From assembly GCF_014377975.1 (NCBI RefSeq), contig NZ_JACMOO010000149.1, positions 1 through 41,564 on the forward strand: a DNA stretch of 41,564 bases. The letters are read 5' to 3'. This document shows, piece by piece, positions 31,030-38,549 of this stretch (position 1 is its first letter; each line of letters starts with the position of its first letter). Below the pieces are notes generated by a model, which saw nothing but the letters and a program-made list of their open reading frames with translations, did not search any database and was not told the origin of the DNA. Source of the DNA: Ferruginibacter sp. Its GTDB lineage: Bacteria > Bacteroidota > Bacteroidia > Chitinophagales > Chitinophagaceae. The translations under genes and the position numbers were made by a program.

Positions 31030-33882
31030 TTAAAATGCAATTTGAGGAAGAATTTTCTTCAGCCTGAAGTTCTGTATATCTATGCTGAATGAAATATTTT
31101 TAAGAAATCTTTTTTCAGTGATGGTTGATTTAAAATAATCCCGGTACACTTTGCTGTACAATAGCGGAATGTACACCTGTACTACATCTTTAAAGAAAGA
31201 CAGCTGTAAACCTGCATCATAAATAAACCGGCCTGTGGCTGCATTTTTTTGCCAGGATTCAGCATAAGTACCTACATCTAAAAAAGCTTTCAATGGAATT
31301 TTGACAGGTAAAACCTGTAAAATATTTATTGATTTTGGAATATCTGTTGTAAAATTTGCCGCTATCAGCCAGTTGTCTGTTTTGCCTGTTTTACTGCTTA
31401 ATAAATCGGTTCTTACTTTAAAAAAACCGTCCCTGTTCATAATCTGTTGTGATGCAAAACCTTCAAATTCATTTCTGCCCGCAAAATAATTACTGTAGGT
31501 ATAGTCTTCATATCCTTTTGGTCCGCTCATGTTTAGGTGATAAGCATCTGTTTCAAATTGTTTCAAAAAAGTTTTATCGCCAAGATAGAAAAATTTTCCG
31601 GCAAACAAGCGAACATTCATACCACCACTTTTGATATAATTAAAATAGTAATTTCCTGTAAAAGCAAGTCTCGCAAAGCCTTCTCCCTGCTCGGCCAGTA
31701 GTTCAGTTTTATAGGGATACAAGATCCTGCTATTCGTTAATACAAAACGTAACTGATTTAAATACCTGCCTGCAGTTGGATAGGTAATATTATCCTGTTG
31801 AAGGATGGTATCCCTTGAAAAAAGTAAACCCTGCTCCTTAATAAAAAATGTTTTCCATTGTATAAATTTATTGATAGTACTGAGGGCATTTTTTTTACCA
31901 AAAGTATATTTTATCGACGGAACCATTTTGCTGAAACGCAAAGCTTTTTTATTAAGGGCAGAATCTGTGAAAGCATTGCCACTAAAGGTTTCGCCGGATA
32001 AGGATAGTTCTGTATTTTGCCCGTTGGTGCCATTGTAAAACTGATAACTTAGCCTGCCCAAACCATTCAATTGTTTGCTGCCTGTTGCATACAGCGGCGA
32101 AAAAACAAACTGAAATTTTTCTGCAGGCAGTGTATAATTATGTATCAATATTCCCAACATCAGTTTATCATAAAAGTTTGCGCCAATAGCGGGTGCTGCA
32201 AAAATATAGTGATGTTGATCTGTGTTTTTAAAACTAAAAAAAGAAGCAAATTTTATATCTTTTTTTATCGGCTTTTCCGGCAATGCCCCTTTTTTATTCA
32301 GCAGGTTAAATGCAACATCCATATTTTTTCCACTCACTTCCTCTATTACTTTTTTCAGATCTTCGGGATAAGGATGTTTAAATTGCCAGCGACGATAATA
32401 TTCATGCATACAACTATCAAACATTGCTTTGCCTACATTGTCTTCCAGTAGTTTCATCCATTGGCCCGTTTTATAATAGGCAATGGTATTATAATTAATT
32501 TCATTAAAATCCTGCGAGGCTGTTTCAATTGGCTGATCTTTTTGAGTTGCGTACAAATTTGCTGCAATAAATTTTTCATCGTCATCCGGCATTCTGCTTT
32601 CAATAAAACTGTACTTCTTTTTTTCATCACCAGCTTTAACGATATTGCTTCCGGAACTGTAATACCGGTTATCATAGTAGGTGTTGATGCCTTCGTCCAT
32701 CCATGGATGTGTTCTTTCATTCGTTGCAAGAATGCCGTAATTCCAGTTATGGCCTACTTCATGTTCTATCACGCTTTCCAGTACAGCACTGCTTTTAACC
32801 GGCGAAATGGAAGTGATGGTTGGATATTCCATACCACCGTTGAAGCCCATTTCAGCTTCGATAGCCGTTACTGTTTTGTAGGGATATTCGCCCAGGTAAT
32901 TGCTTCTGGTAACTACAGCTTTTTTAATATACTGCAGGCTGTTTTTCCAGTAGGCTGACTGTTGAGGTTGAAAGTAAGCAGACACTTTTATAATGTTGCC
33001 GGAGGGTAGTTGCAGGGTATCTGTTTTAACTATAAAAGATTTATCGGCAAACCAGGCAAAGTCATGTACATTAATTTGTTTGTAAACAATGGTTTTGGTG
33101 TTTACAGCAGATTGTATGGTATTGTTTTTTACAATCTTTGTTTTAAAAAACGGGGGATGTTTTCGAGGTGTTGCCAGGTCACGTTTTACAACCAGTTTTG
33201 TATTTATAACCGGCGCTGTTGTTTCGTTTACCATTTCGCCCGTAGCTGCTACCACATAATTGGACGGGAGTGTTATCTGTACTTCATAATCTCCAAACTC
33301 ACTGTAAAATTCGCCCTGGTCTAAGTAGGGCATGGGGTGCCATCCCTTTTGATCGTACACCGCCGGTTTTGGATACCATTGTGTTATTTGATACGCTTGT
33401 TCAACATGACCTCCCCTGGAAAAATTATGCGGTAGTTTAACATGAAAAGGTGTTTCAATTTTTATTTTACTGTGCGGTAGTAACGGTTGCGGTAATACAA
33501 GTTTAAAAATATCCTGGTGTTCGGGATGATCCTGCAGTTGCGCCACCATTCCGTTCACTTTAAAATCAAGCCGGTTGATGTAGCCTCTTTTATCTTCTGA
33601 ACTGAAATAAAAATCAGTGCGCCCATTCTGCAGTAACTGGTCGCTAAAAGCGGTACGGTCATTTTTATAAGCATTGGGCCAGGCATGTATCCAGATGATC
33701 AATAGTGTATCAGGTGAGTTGTTGTAATAATCCATTTTTACATAGCCATCCAATGTGTTCGCTGTATCATTTAAAGTAACATCAATATTATAATTTACCT
33801 GTTGCTGCCAGTAGCTGGTTTGACAAAACACAGGGGATAACCGAAAAATAAAAAGAACCGTTACAAGGATTGTTTTTTTCAA
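31030..33882 (-). CDS. M1 family zinc metallopeptidase with C-terminal beta-barrel-like region
   Basis: A gluzincin peptidase of about 950 residues. Taking the start as TTG 33880-33882 gives MKKTILVTVLFIFRLSPVFCQ, a proper signal peptide. The M1 N-terminal beta domain leads to GFNGGMEYPTI (the GAMEN-equivalent) and the zinc site IEHEVGHNWN, with the third ligand in WMDEGIN 20 residues on. After about residue 560 the sequence is rich in alternating aromatic strands (FQFVFSPLYATGSKQLNGLG, FTGNYYFNYIKSGGMNVRLF, LPVKIPLKAFLDVGTYAESW) that look like an outer membrane barrel. The frame is open to an ATG at 34026, adding 48 unremarkable residues, but a TATTTTTG element at 33906-33899 lies inside that extension. 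Its substrate is unknown. Confidence 0.87.
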   Translation of the reverse strand: MKKTILVTVLFIFRLSPVFCQTSYWQQQVNYNIDVTLNDTANTLDGYVKMDYYNNSPDTLLIIWIHAWPNAYKNDRTAFSDQLLQNGRTDFYFSSEDKRGYINRLDFKVNGMVAQLQDHPEHQDIFKLVLPQPLLPHSKIKIETPFHVKLPHNFSRGGHVEQAYQITQWYPKPAVYDQKGWHPMPYLDQGEFYSEFGDYEVQITLPSNYVVAATGEMVNETTAPVINTKLVVKRDLATPRKHPPFFKTKIVKNNTIQSAVNTKTIVYKQINVHDFAWFADKSFIVKTDTLQLPSGNIIKVSAYFQPQQSAYWKNSLQYIKKAVVTRSNYLGEYPYKTVTAIEAEMGFNGGMEYPTITSISPVKSSAVLESVIEHEVGHNWNYGILATNERTHPWMDEGINTYYDNRYYSSGSNIVKAGDEKKKYSFIESRMPDDDEKFIAANLYATQKDQPIETASQDFNEINYNTIAYYKTGQWMKLLEDNVGKAMFDSCMHEYYRRWQFKHPYPEDLKKVIEEVSGKNMDVAFNLLNKKGALPEKPIKKDIKFASFFSFKNTDQHHYIFAAPAIGANFYDKLMLGILIHNYTLPAEKFQFVFSPLYATGSKQLNGLGRLSYQFYNGTNGQNTELSLSGETFSGNAFTDSALNKKALRFSKMVPSIKYTFGKKNALSTINKFIQWKTFFIKEQGLLFSRDTILQQDNITYPTAGRYLNQLRFVLTNSRILYPYKTELLAEQGEGFARLAFTGNYYFNYIKSGGMNVRLFAGKFFYLGDKTFLKQFETDAYHLNMSGPKGYEDYTYSNYFAGRNEFEGFASQQIMNRDGFFKVRTDLLSSKTGKTDNWLIAANFTTDIPKSINILQVLPVKIPLKAFLDVGTYAESWQKNAATGRFIYDAGLQLSFFKDVVQVYIPLLYSKVYRDYFKSTITEKRFLKNISFSIDIQNFRLKKILPQIAF

Positions 33883-33898
33883 GACAGTTGGGTTTGGC

Positions 33899-33906
33899 CA
33901 AAAATA
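33899..33906 (-). promoter_or_regulatory. -7 promoter element of the M1 peptidase gene
   Basis: The minus strand reads TATTTTTG, 16 nt before TTG 33882. Its place inside the longer reading frame supports the TTG start with the signal peptide. No clear TTG box is visible upstream. Confidence 0.45.
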
Positions 33907-34108
33907 ATAAAAATGTTTTGTACTGCTGGTGTACAGTTTATTTGGTGCTTTTAAAATTGTCGCATTTGCTTTACTTCTGCCTGATGTTATAAAAATAGTT
34001 GTGGGCTTTGGAACCCTTTTCAGCATCGGGTTTTTATATTTTTAACTATGTGTATTAAAAATACCATACGGAACACATTTTCCAGGACTCAAATGATCAG
34101 TATGTATT

Positions 34109-35551
34109 TTATTTTCCTTTACCGGATAGTATCAGCCGGATAGTATGCAGCATAATTTTAAGGTCCAGTACGATGGATATATTTTCAATGTACATAATAT
34201 CGTAAGGCATACGTTCTATCATCTCCTCTGCAGTAGAAGCATAGCCAAATTTCACCATTCCCCAACTTGTTATTCCGGGTTTTACTTTAAACAGATATTT
34301 AAATTCGGGATATTGTTGTATAATCTGATCAATGTAAAATTTCCTTTCCGGCCTGGGTCCCACCAGGCTCATTTCGCCTTTAATTACATTTACTAATTGT
34401 GGCAGTTCATCCAGCCGCCACTTACGCATTGTTTTCCCCCATCTGGTTATGCGGGGGTCATCTTGTCTGCTAAGCATGGGGCCATTTGGTTCTGCATTTT
34501 CTACCATACTTCTAAACTTATAAATAACAAATATTTTTCCTTTAAAGCCAATTCTCTTTTGTAAAAAAATGATAGAACCTGCAGAAGAAAATAGGGTGCG
34601 TAGTGCAGTATACAGCAACAATGGCGATAATATAATTAAACCAATGAGGGCAATTGAAATATCCATCAGGCGCTTAATATTTTTTTGCCAGGATGGTAAA
34701 ATACCACTGTGTACATCAATTAAGGGCGTTCCCAAAACATTGGTAGCCTGTACTGCACCGGTAATGATGTCAACATCATCTGGTGTAATTTTAATGTTTA
34801 CATCTTTATCACTCAGTTGTCGTAAAATAGCGGTCAGCAATTCCCGCTCATTTTTTTCAACTGCGATAATTACTTCATCAATCTGATCATTATCTATAAT
34901 TTTGTCAATGGCAGTAAGGTCGTTGTATTTTTTTACAGAAGAAGGTAATTCAATATTTGTATTGTTACCGGTGTTTAAAAAGGCAGCAATTATGTAACCG
35001 GAATTTGTGCTGTTAAAAGAATTTAAAAACCGGGAAGCATTTTTATCAGAGCCCACCACCAGCACTTTAAAGAAAACTCTATTTTTTTTGAGCTGACTGT
35101 TTTTATGGGATAAAAATAAAAGCCTTGAAATAAGTGTAAAAAAAAATACCGGTAAAAGCAGGTTGAAAAATTCATTGTAGTACCGAATATTATTAATTTG
35201 CCGATTTTTTAAAATAAAGATAAACAGCAGGGCTGTGCATCCTGTAAGGCTAACGATCAGCGTTCTTAAAAATTCGGATACTACAGATTTGTGGTAAATA
35301 TCTTCATAAGCACCACTTAAAAAATGAAGGCTTAACCAGCCGGTAGTATACAAGAATGCGCCTAGGTAAAAGCCTGGTGGTATTGTAAAGGGATAATGAT
35401 AAATAACAGTGCGTAAAAAGTAAAAACACCACCAGGTTATTGCGGCAATGCATACATCGTTTACAATGTACCAGGTGCTATTTATACGGTGTTGCTTCAA
35501 AATGTAGCGTAAAGTTATTCTTAAAAAAGAGGAGTGTTTATAACCCGGCAC
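34109..35551 (-). CDS. Polyprenyl-phosphate sugar-1-phosphate transferase (WbaP/WcaJ type)
   Basis: A 480-residue exopolysaccharide priming enzyme. The N-terminal half has about four to five membrane helices (residues 28-125) and a CoA-binding-like domain (FFKVLVVGSDKNASRFLNSF near 163). The C-terminal half is the bacterial sugar transferase domain: KRLMDISIALIGLIILSPLL, then IIFLQKRIGFKGKIFVIYKFRSM near 330-350, RITRWGKTMRKWRLDELPQL near 370-390 and VNVIKGEMSLVGPRPE near 391-406, with the catalytic Asp-Glu in RLDELPQ. It moves a sugar phosphate from a nucleotide sugar onto undecaprenyl phosphate. It starts at GTG 35549-35551, overlapping the upstream oxidoreductase by 14 nt. Confidence 0.93.
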   Translation of the reverse strand: MPGYKHSSFLRITLRYILKQHRINSTWYIVNDVCIAAITWWCFYFLRTVIYHYPFTIPPGFYLGAFLYTTGWLSLHFLSGAYEDIYHKSVVSEFLRTLIVSLTGCTALLFIFILKNRQINNIRYYNEFFNLLLPVFFFTLISRLLFLSHKNSQLKKNRVFFKVLVVGSDKNASRFLNSFNSTNSGYIIAAFLNTGNNTNIELPSSVKKYNDLTAIDKIIDNDQIDEVIIAVEKNERELLTAILRQLSDKDVNIKITPDDVDIITGAVQATNVLGTPLIDVHSGILPSWQKNIKRLMDISIALIGLIILSPLLLYTALRTLFSSAGSIIFLQKRIGFKGKIFVIYKFRSMVENAEPNGPMLSRQDDPRITRWGKTMRKWRLDELPQLVNVIKGEMSLVGPRPERKFYIDQIIQQYPEFKYLFKVKPGITSWGMVKFGYASTAEEMIERMPYDIMYIENISIVLDLKIMLHTIRLILSGKGK

Positions 35552-36503
35552 CTATTTTATCCAGTATCTGGTGTGCCACATCCATGGCTCTAAAACCATC
35601 CACAACATTTACAGGGGTATCAGTATTTTGTACAATGGCATTATAAAAAGCCTGTAGTTCCATCTGGATGGCATTGCCATCTTCAATAATAGGGTTGGCA
35701 ATTGCAATTGTTTTTTTGCCAATGTTGGTTTCAATGTCAAAAGTAAAAACATGTGTATCACCGGGTGCGCTCAGCTTTATGATTTCCGTTTTCTTTTCTA
35801 AAAAATCAATACCGATGTAAGCATCTTTTTGAAACAGGCGCATTTTACGCATTTTTTTCATAGAGATGCGGCTGCTGGTAAGGTTGGCCACACAGCCATT
35901 ATCGAATTCTATGCGAACGTTGGCAATATCAGGTGTGTCGCTCATTACAGCCACACCATTGGCGCTGATAGATTTTACGTTGCTTTTTACCAGGCTTAAA
36001 ATAATGTCGATGTCATGAATCATTAAATCCAGAATTACACTTACATCGGTACCCCGTGGATTAAATTGAGCCAGCCGGTGTACTTCAATAAACATCGGTT
36101 CAAGCAAACGGTTTTTCAGGGCTAAAAAAGCAGGGTTAAATCTTTCTACATGCCCTACCTGAAATTTTATATTGGCTTCTTTGGCAAGCTTTACCAACTG
36201 CCTTGCTTCATCCATGGTATTGGCCAGTGGCTTCTCTACAAACACATGCCTGCCTTTTGTGATGGCCGCTTTGCACAATTTAAAATGTTCCGTAGTCGGC
36301 GCTACAATGTCAACGGCATCGCAGGCATCCATTAATTTTTCCGCATCATCAAATCTTATGAGTTTATATTTTTCAACAATGGCAGTCGCTATCTCATCAT
36401 TGGGATCAAAAAAACCAACCAGTTCCGCACCTTCAATTGTCAGCCAGTTATTTAAATGAAATTTCCCCAGATGGCCTACTCCAAAAACACCCACTTTAAG
36501 CAT
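35538..36503 (-). CDS. Gfo/Idh/MocA family oxidoreductase
   Basis: A 321-residue NAD(P)-dependent sugar oxidoreductase. The Rossmann motif is GVFGVGHLGKFHLNNW at residues 5-20; the conserved E-K-P motif appears as HVFVEKPLANTMDEAR near residue 90-105, with Lys as the catalytic residue; the C-terminal domain has RGTDVSVILDLMIHDIDIIL near 150-170 with the usual D-x-x-x-H-D. The substrate is a sugar or nucleotide sugar. Because it is immediately upstream of and overlaps the sugar transferase gene, it may act on the nucleotide sugar feeding polysaccharide priming (compare UDP-N-acetylglucosamine 3-dehydrogenases), which is inference. A promoter lies 16 nt before its ATG. Confidence 0.9.
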   Translation of the reverse strand: MLKVGVFGVGHLGKFHLNNWLTIEGAELVGFFDPNDEIATAIVEKYKLIRFDDAEKLMDACDAVDIVAPTTEHFKLCKAAITKGRHVFVEKPLANTMDEARQLVKLAKEANIKFQVGHVERFNPAFLALKNRLLEPMFIEVHRLAQFNPRGTDVSVILDLMIHDIDIILSLVKSNVKSISANGVAVMSDTPDIANVRIEFDNGCVANLTSSRISMKKMRKMRLFQKDAYIGIDFLEKKTEIIKLSAPGDTHVFTFDIETNIGKKTIAIANPIIEDGNAIQMELQAFYNAIVQNTDTPVNVVDGFRAMDVAHQILDKIGAGL

Positions 36504-36519
36504 AAAAATATTCTTTGTT

Positions 36520-36553
36520 CAAAGATAACATCCTGCTGAGTATCATTGAACAA
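36520..36553 (-). promoter_or_regulatory. Promoter of the oxidoreductase-sugar transferase unit
   Basis: On the minus strand TTG (36553-36551) and TATCTTTG (36527-36520) are 23 nt apart, at the upper end of the usual spacing. ATG 36503 follows 16 nt later. Confidence 0.6.
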
Positions 36554-36683
36554 TATGTTTTGTTAAGAATAATTTGTTTGTACCTATACCGATGAAGATG
36601 ATGTGTTAGCGGGGTTCCCCGTATTACCCAAAATAAATTCCAAACCTGCCACTTATAACCCACAACTTATAACGCATGCCTGT

Positions 36684-38414
36684 TTAAAGGTTTCCTTTCT
36701 TCAATTCTTCCATCGCGTAACTGGCTGCCCTTGCTGTTAAAGCCATAAATGTTAACGAAGGATTTTGGGTGCCGGTTGAAACCATACTTGCCCCATCGGT
36801 AACAAACACATTTTTACAATGGTGTAATGCATTGTGTTTATCTAATAAGGATGTAGCAGGATCTTTACCCATTCTTACGCCGCCCATCTCATGTATATCC
36901 AGTCCCGGAGCCTGTTTGCTGTCGTTAATTCGAATATTTTTACAGCCTGCTTTGGTAAGCATTTCCTGGCCTTGTTGTAAAAAATCTTTTAATAATTTTT
37001 CATCGTTGTCATCATATACCACAGAAGTTACCAGTTGCGGAATACCCCATTCGTCTTTTTCATCCTTGCTAAGCCGGAGATGATTGGATTCCTTTGGAAT
37101 GGTTTCACCCTGCATCATCATGAACACGCCCCAACCTCCTGGTTCTGACATAGCATCTTTAAACCCAGCGCCAATATCATCTTTGTTACTTCCATCACCG
37201 GTTCTTCTGCCTGCGCTGAAATGCACCATATAACCCCGCAAAAAATCCATTTCCTGTTTGTGCACATTTCTAAAATTGGGCATCATCGCACCCGTTGGTT
37301 TACGGCCGTAATAATATTGGTCTAGGTGTCCGTCCACGTCGGCCATCATGGTGCCACGGTAATTGTGAAACGCAACATATTTACCCAGCAAACCGCTGTC
37401 GTTACCCAAACCATTTGGAAAACGGGAGGATGTGGAGTTTAATAAAATTAAATTAGAATTAAGCGTAGCGGCATTTACAAAAATAATCTTTGCAAAATAT
37501 TCTGTAGCAACCTTGGTATGCGCATCAATTACTCTTACACCTGTTGCTTTTTGTTTTTGTTCGTCGTATATGATAGAGTGTACCACAGAATCTGGGCGCA
37601 ATGTAAGGTTGCCTGTTTTTGCGGCCCAGGGAAGGGTAGAAGCATTGGAGCTAAAATATCCGCCAAACGGACAGCCCCTGTCGCACATGGTTCGTCCCTG
37701 GCATTGTTGCCTGCCCTGGTCAAGATGAATTTGATTGGGTTTGGTTAAATGTGCACAACGGCCGATGATCACATTGCGGTCTTTATAATTGCTGTTTATT
37801 TTTTGTTGCAATTCCTTCTCTACACTGTTCAGTTCCCAGGGTGGTAAAAATTCTCCGTCGGGCAGAGTGTCCAGTCCATCCATATTTCCACTGATGCCGG
37901 CAAACCTTTCTACATGGCTGTACCAGGGCGCCAGCTCATCATAAGTAATGGGCCATTCAACCGCAAACCCATCCCTGCCCGGACCTTCAAAATCGTATTT
38001 GCTCCAGCGTTGTGTAGCCCTCGCCCAAAGCAATGATTTGCCACCCACCTGGTAGCCACGTATCCAGTCAAACGGTTTTTCCTGTACGTAGGGATGCTGT
38101 TTATCTTTCACAAAAAAATGCTCCGTAGCTTCACTAAACGCATAACACTTTGCAACAACCGGATTTTCTTTTTCTATTTTCAAAGGCATTTTTAACCGGT
38201 GTGTAAAATCCCATGGATCTTTGGTAGCGGTAGGATAATCTCTAAGATGCATTACATCTTTACCTCTTTCCAGTACCAGCGTTTTTAAGCCTTTTTCACA
38301 AAGTTCCTTTGCAGCCCAGCCGCCGCTGATTCCTGATCCGATTACAATGGCATCGAACGTATTTTTTGCAGCACCACCTGCATGGATGTTTACTTTTGTT
38401 GAATCGCCTGGCAT
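36684..38414 (-). CDS. GMC-family FAD dehydrogenase with C-x5-C-x3-C motif (paralogue 1)
   Basis: A 576-residue glucose-methanol-choline oxidoreductase. The FAD-binding motif is DAIVIGSGISGGWAAKELCE at residues 22-41, with the family's GGKSLLWARATQRW near 127. Cys238, Cys244 and Cys248 form C-x5-C-x3-C in QCQGRTMCDRGCPFGGYF, the spacing I recall for the [3Fe-4S] cysteines of the catalytic subunit of bacterial FAD-dependent glucose dehydrogenases. The C-terminal active-site region carries LDIHEMGGVRMG and TGTQNPSLTFMAL (His and Asn). There is no signal peptide; related proteins are exported together with a Tat-bearing small subunit. No such subunit or cytochrome is adjacent. The substrate is probably a sugar or polyol, unresolved. 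Confidence 0.9.
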   Translation of the reverse strand: MPGDSTKVNIHAGGAAKNTFDAIVIGSGISGGWAAKELCEKGLKTLVLERGKDVMHLRDYPTATKDPWDFTHRLKMPLKIEKENPVVAKCYAFSEATEHFFVKDKQHPYVQEKPFDWIRGYQVGGKSLLWARATQRWSKYDFEGPGRDGFAVEWPITYDELAPWYSHVERFAGISGNMDGLDTLPDGEFLPPWELNSVEKELQQKINSNYKDRNVIIGRCAHLTKPNQIHLDQGRQQCQGRTMCDRGCPFGGYFSSNASTLPWAAKTGNLTLRPDSVVHSIIYDEQKQKATGVRVIDAHTKVATEYFAKIIFVNAATLNSNLILLNSTSSRFPNGLGNDSGLLGKYVAFHNYRGTMMADVDGHLDQYYYGRKPTGAMMPNFRNVHKQEMDFLRGYMVHFSAGRRTGDGSNKDDIGAGFKDAMSEPGGWGVFMMMQGETIPKESNHLRLSKDEKDEWGIPQLVTSVVYDDNDEKLLKDFLQQGQEMLTKAGCKNIRINDSKQAPGLDIHEMGGVRMGKDPATSLLDKHNALHHCKNVFVTDGASMVSTGTQNPSLTFMALTARAASYAMEELKKGNL

Positions 38415-38549
38415 ATAAATTAATTAAAAATTAATAATTAAAAATTAAAAATTCTTTCAAACCGGTTGTGCTTAAGTTGTTACTTTTTATTTTTCTATTT
38501 TTCTATTTTTGAAACTTATCATCACTCATCACTCATAATTCATAACTAT
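38415..38549. repeat. Simple-sequence spacer between the two GMC genes
   Basis: The gap holds short tandem arrays: about 38420-38452 repeats ATTAAAAATTA units, about 38482-38510 repeats TATTTTTC three times, and about 38520-38545 repeats ATCACTC / CATAA units (TCATCACTCATCACTCATAA). A similar ACTTATAAC repeat occurs before the stop of the other GMC gene at about 36651-36672. Confidence 0.55.

Noticed and set aside
32071-32958. Two long plus-strand open frames inside the M1 peptidase gene
   Set aside because: They are antisense to a well-supported peptidase, rich in Phe/Ile/Cys as expected for shadows of AT-rich coding DNA.
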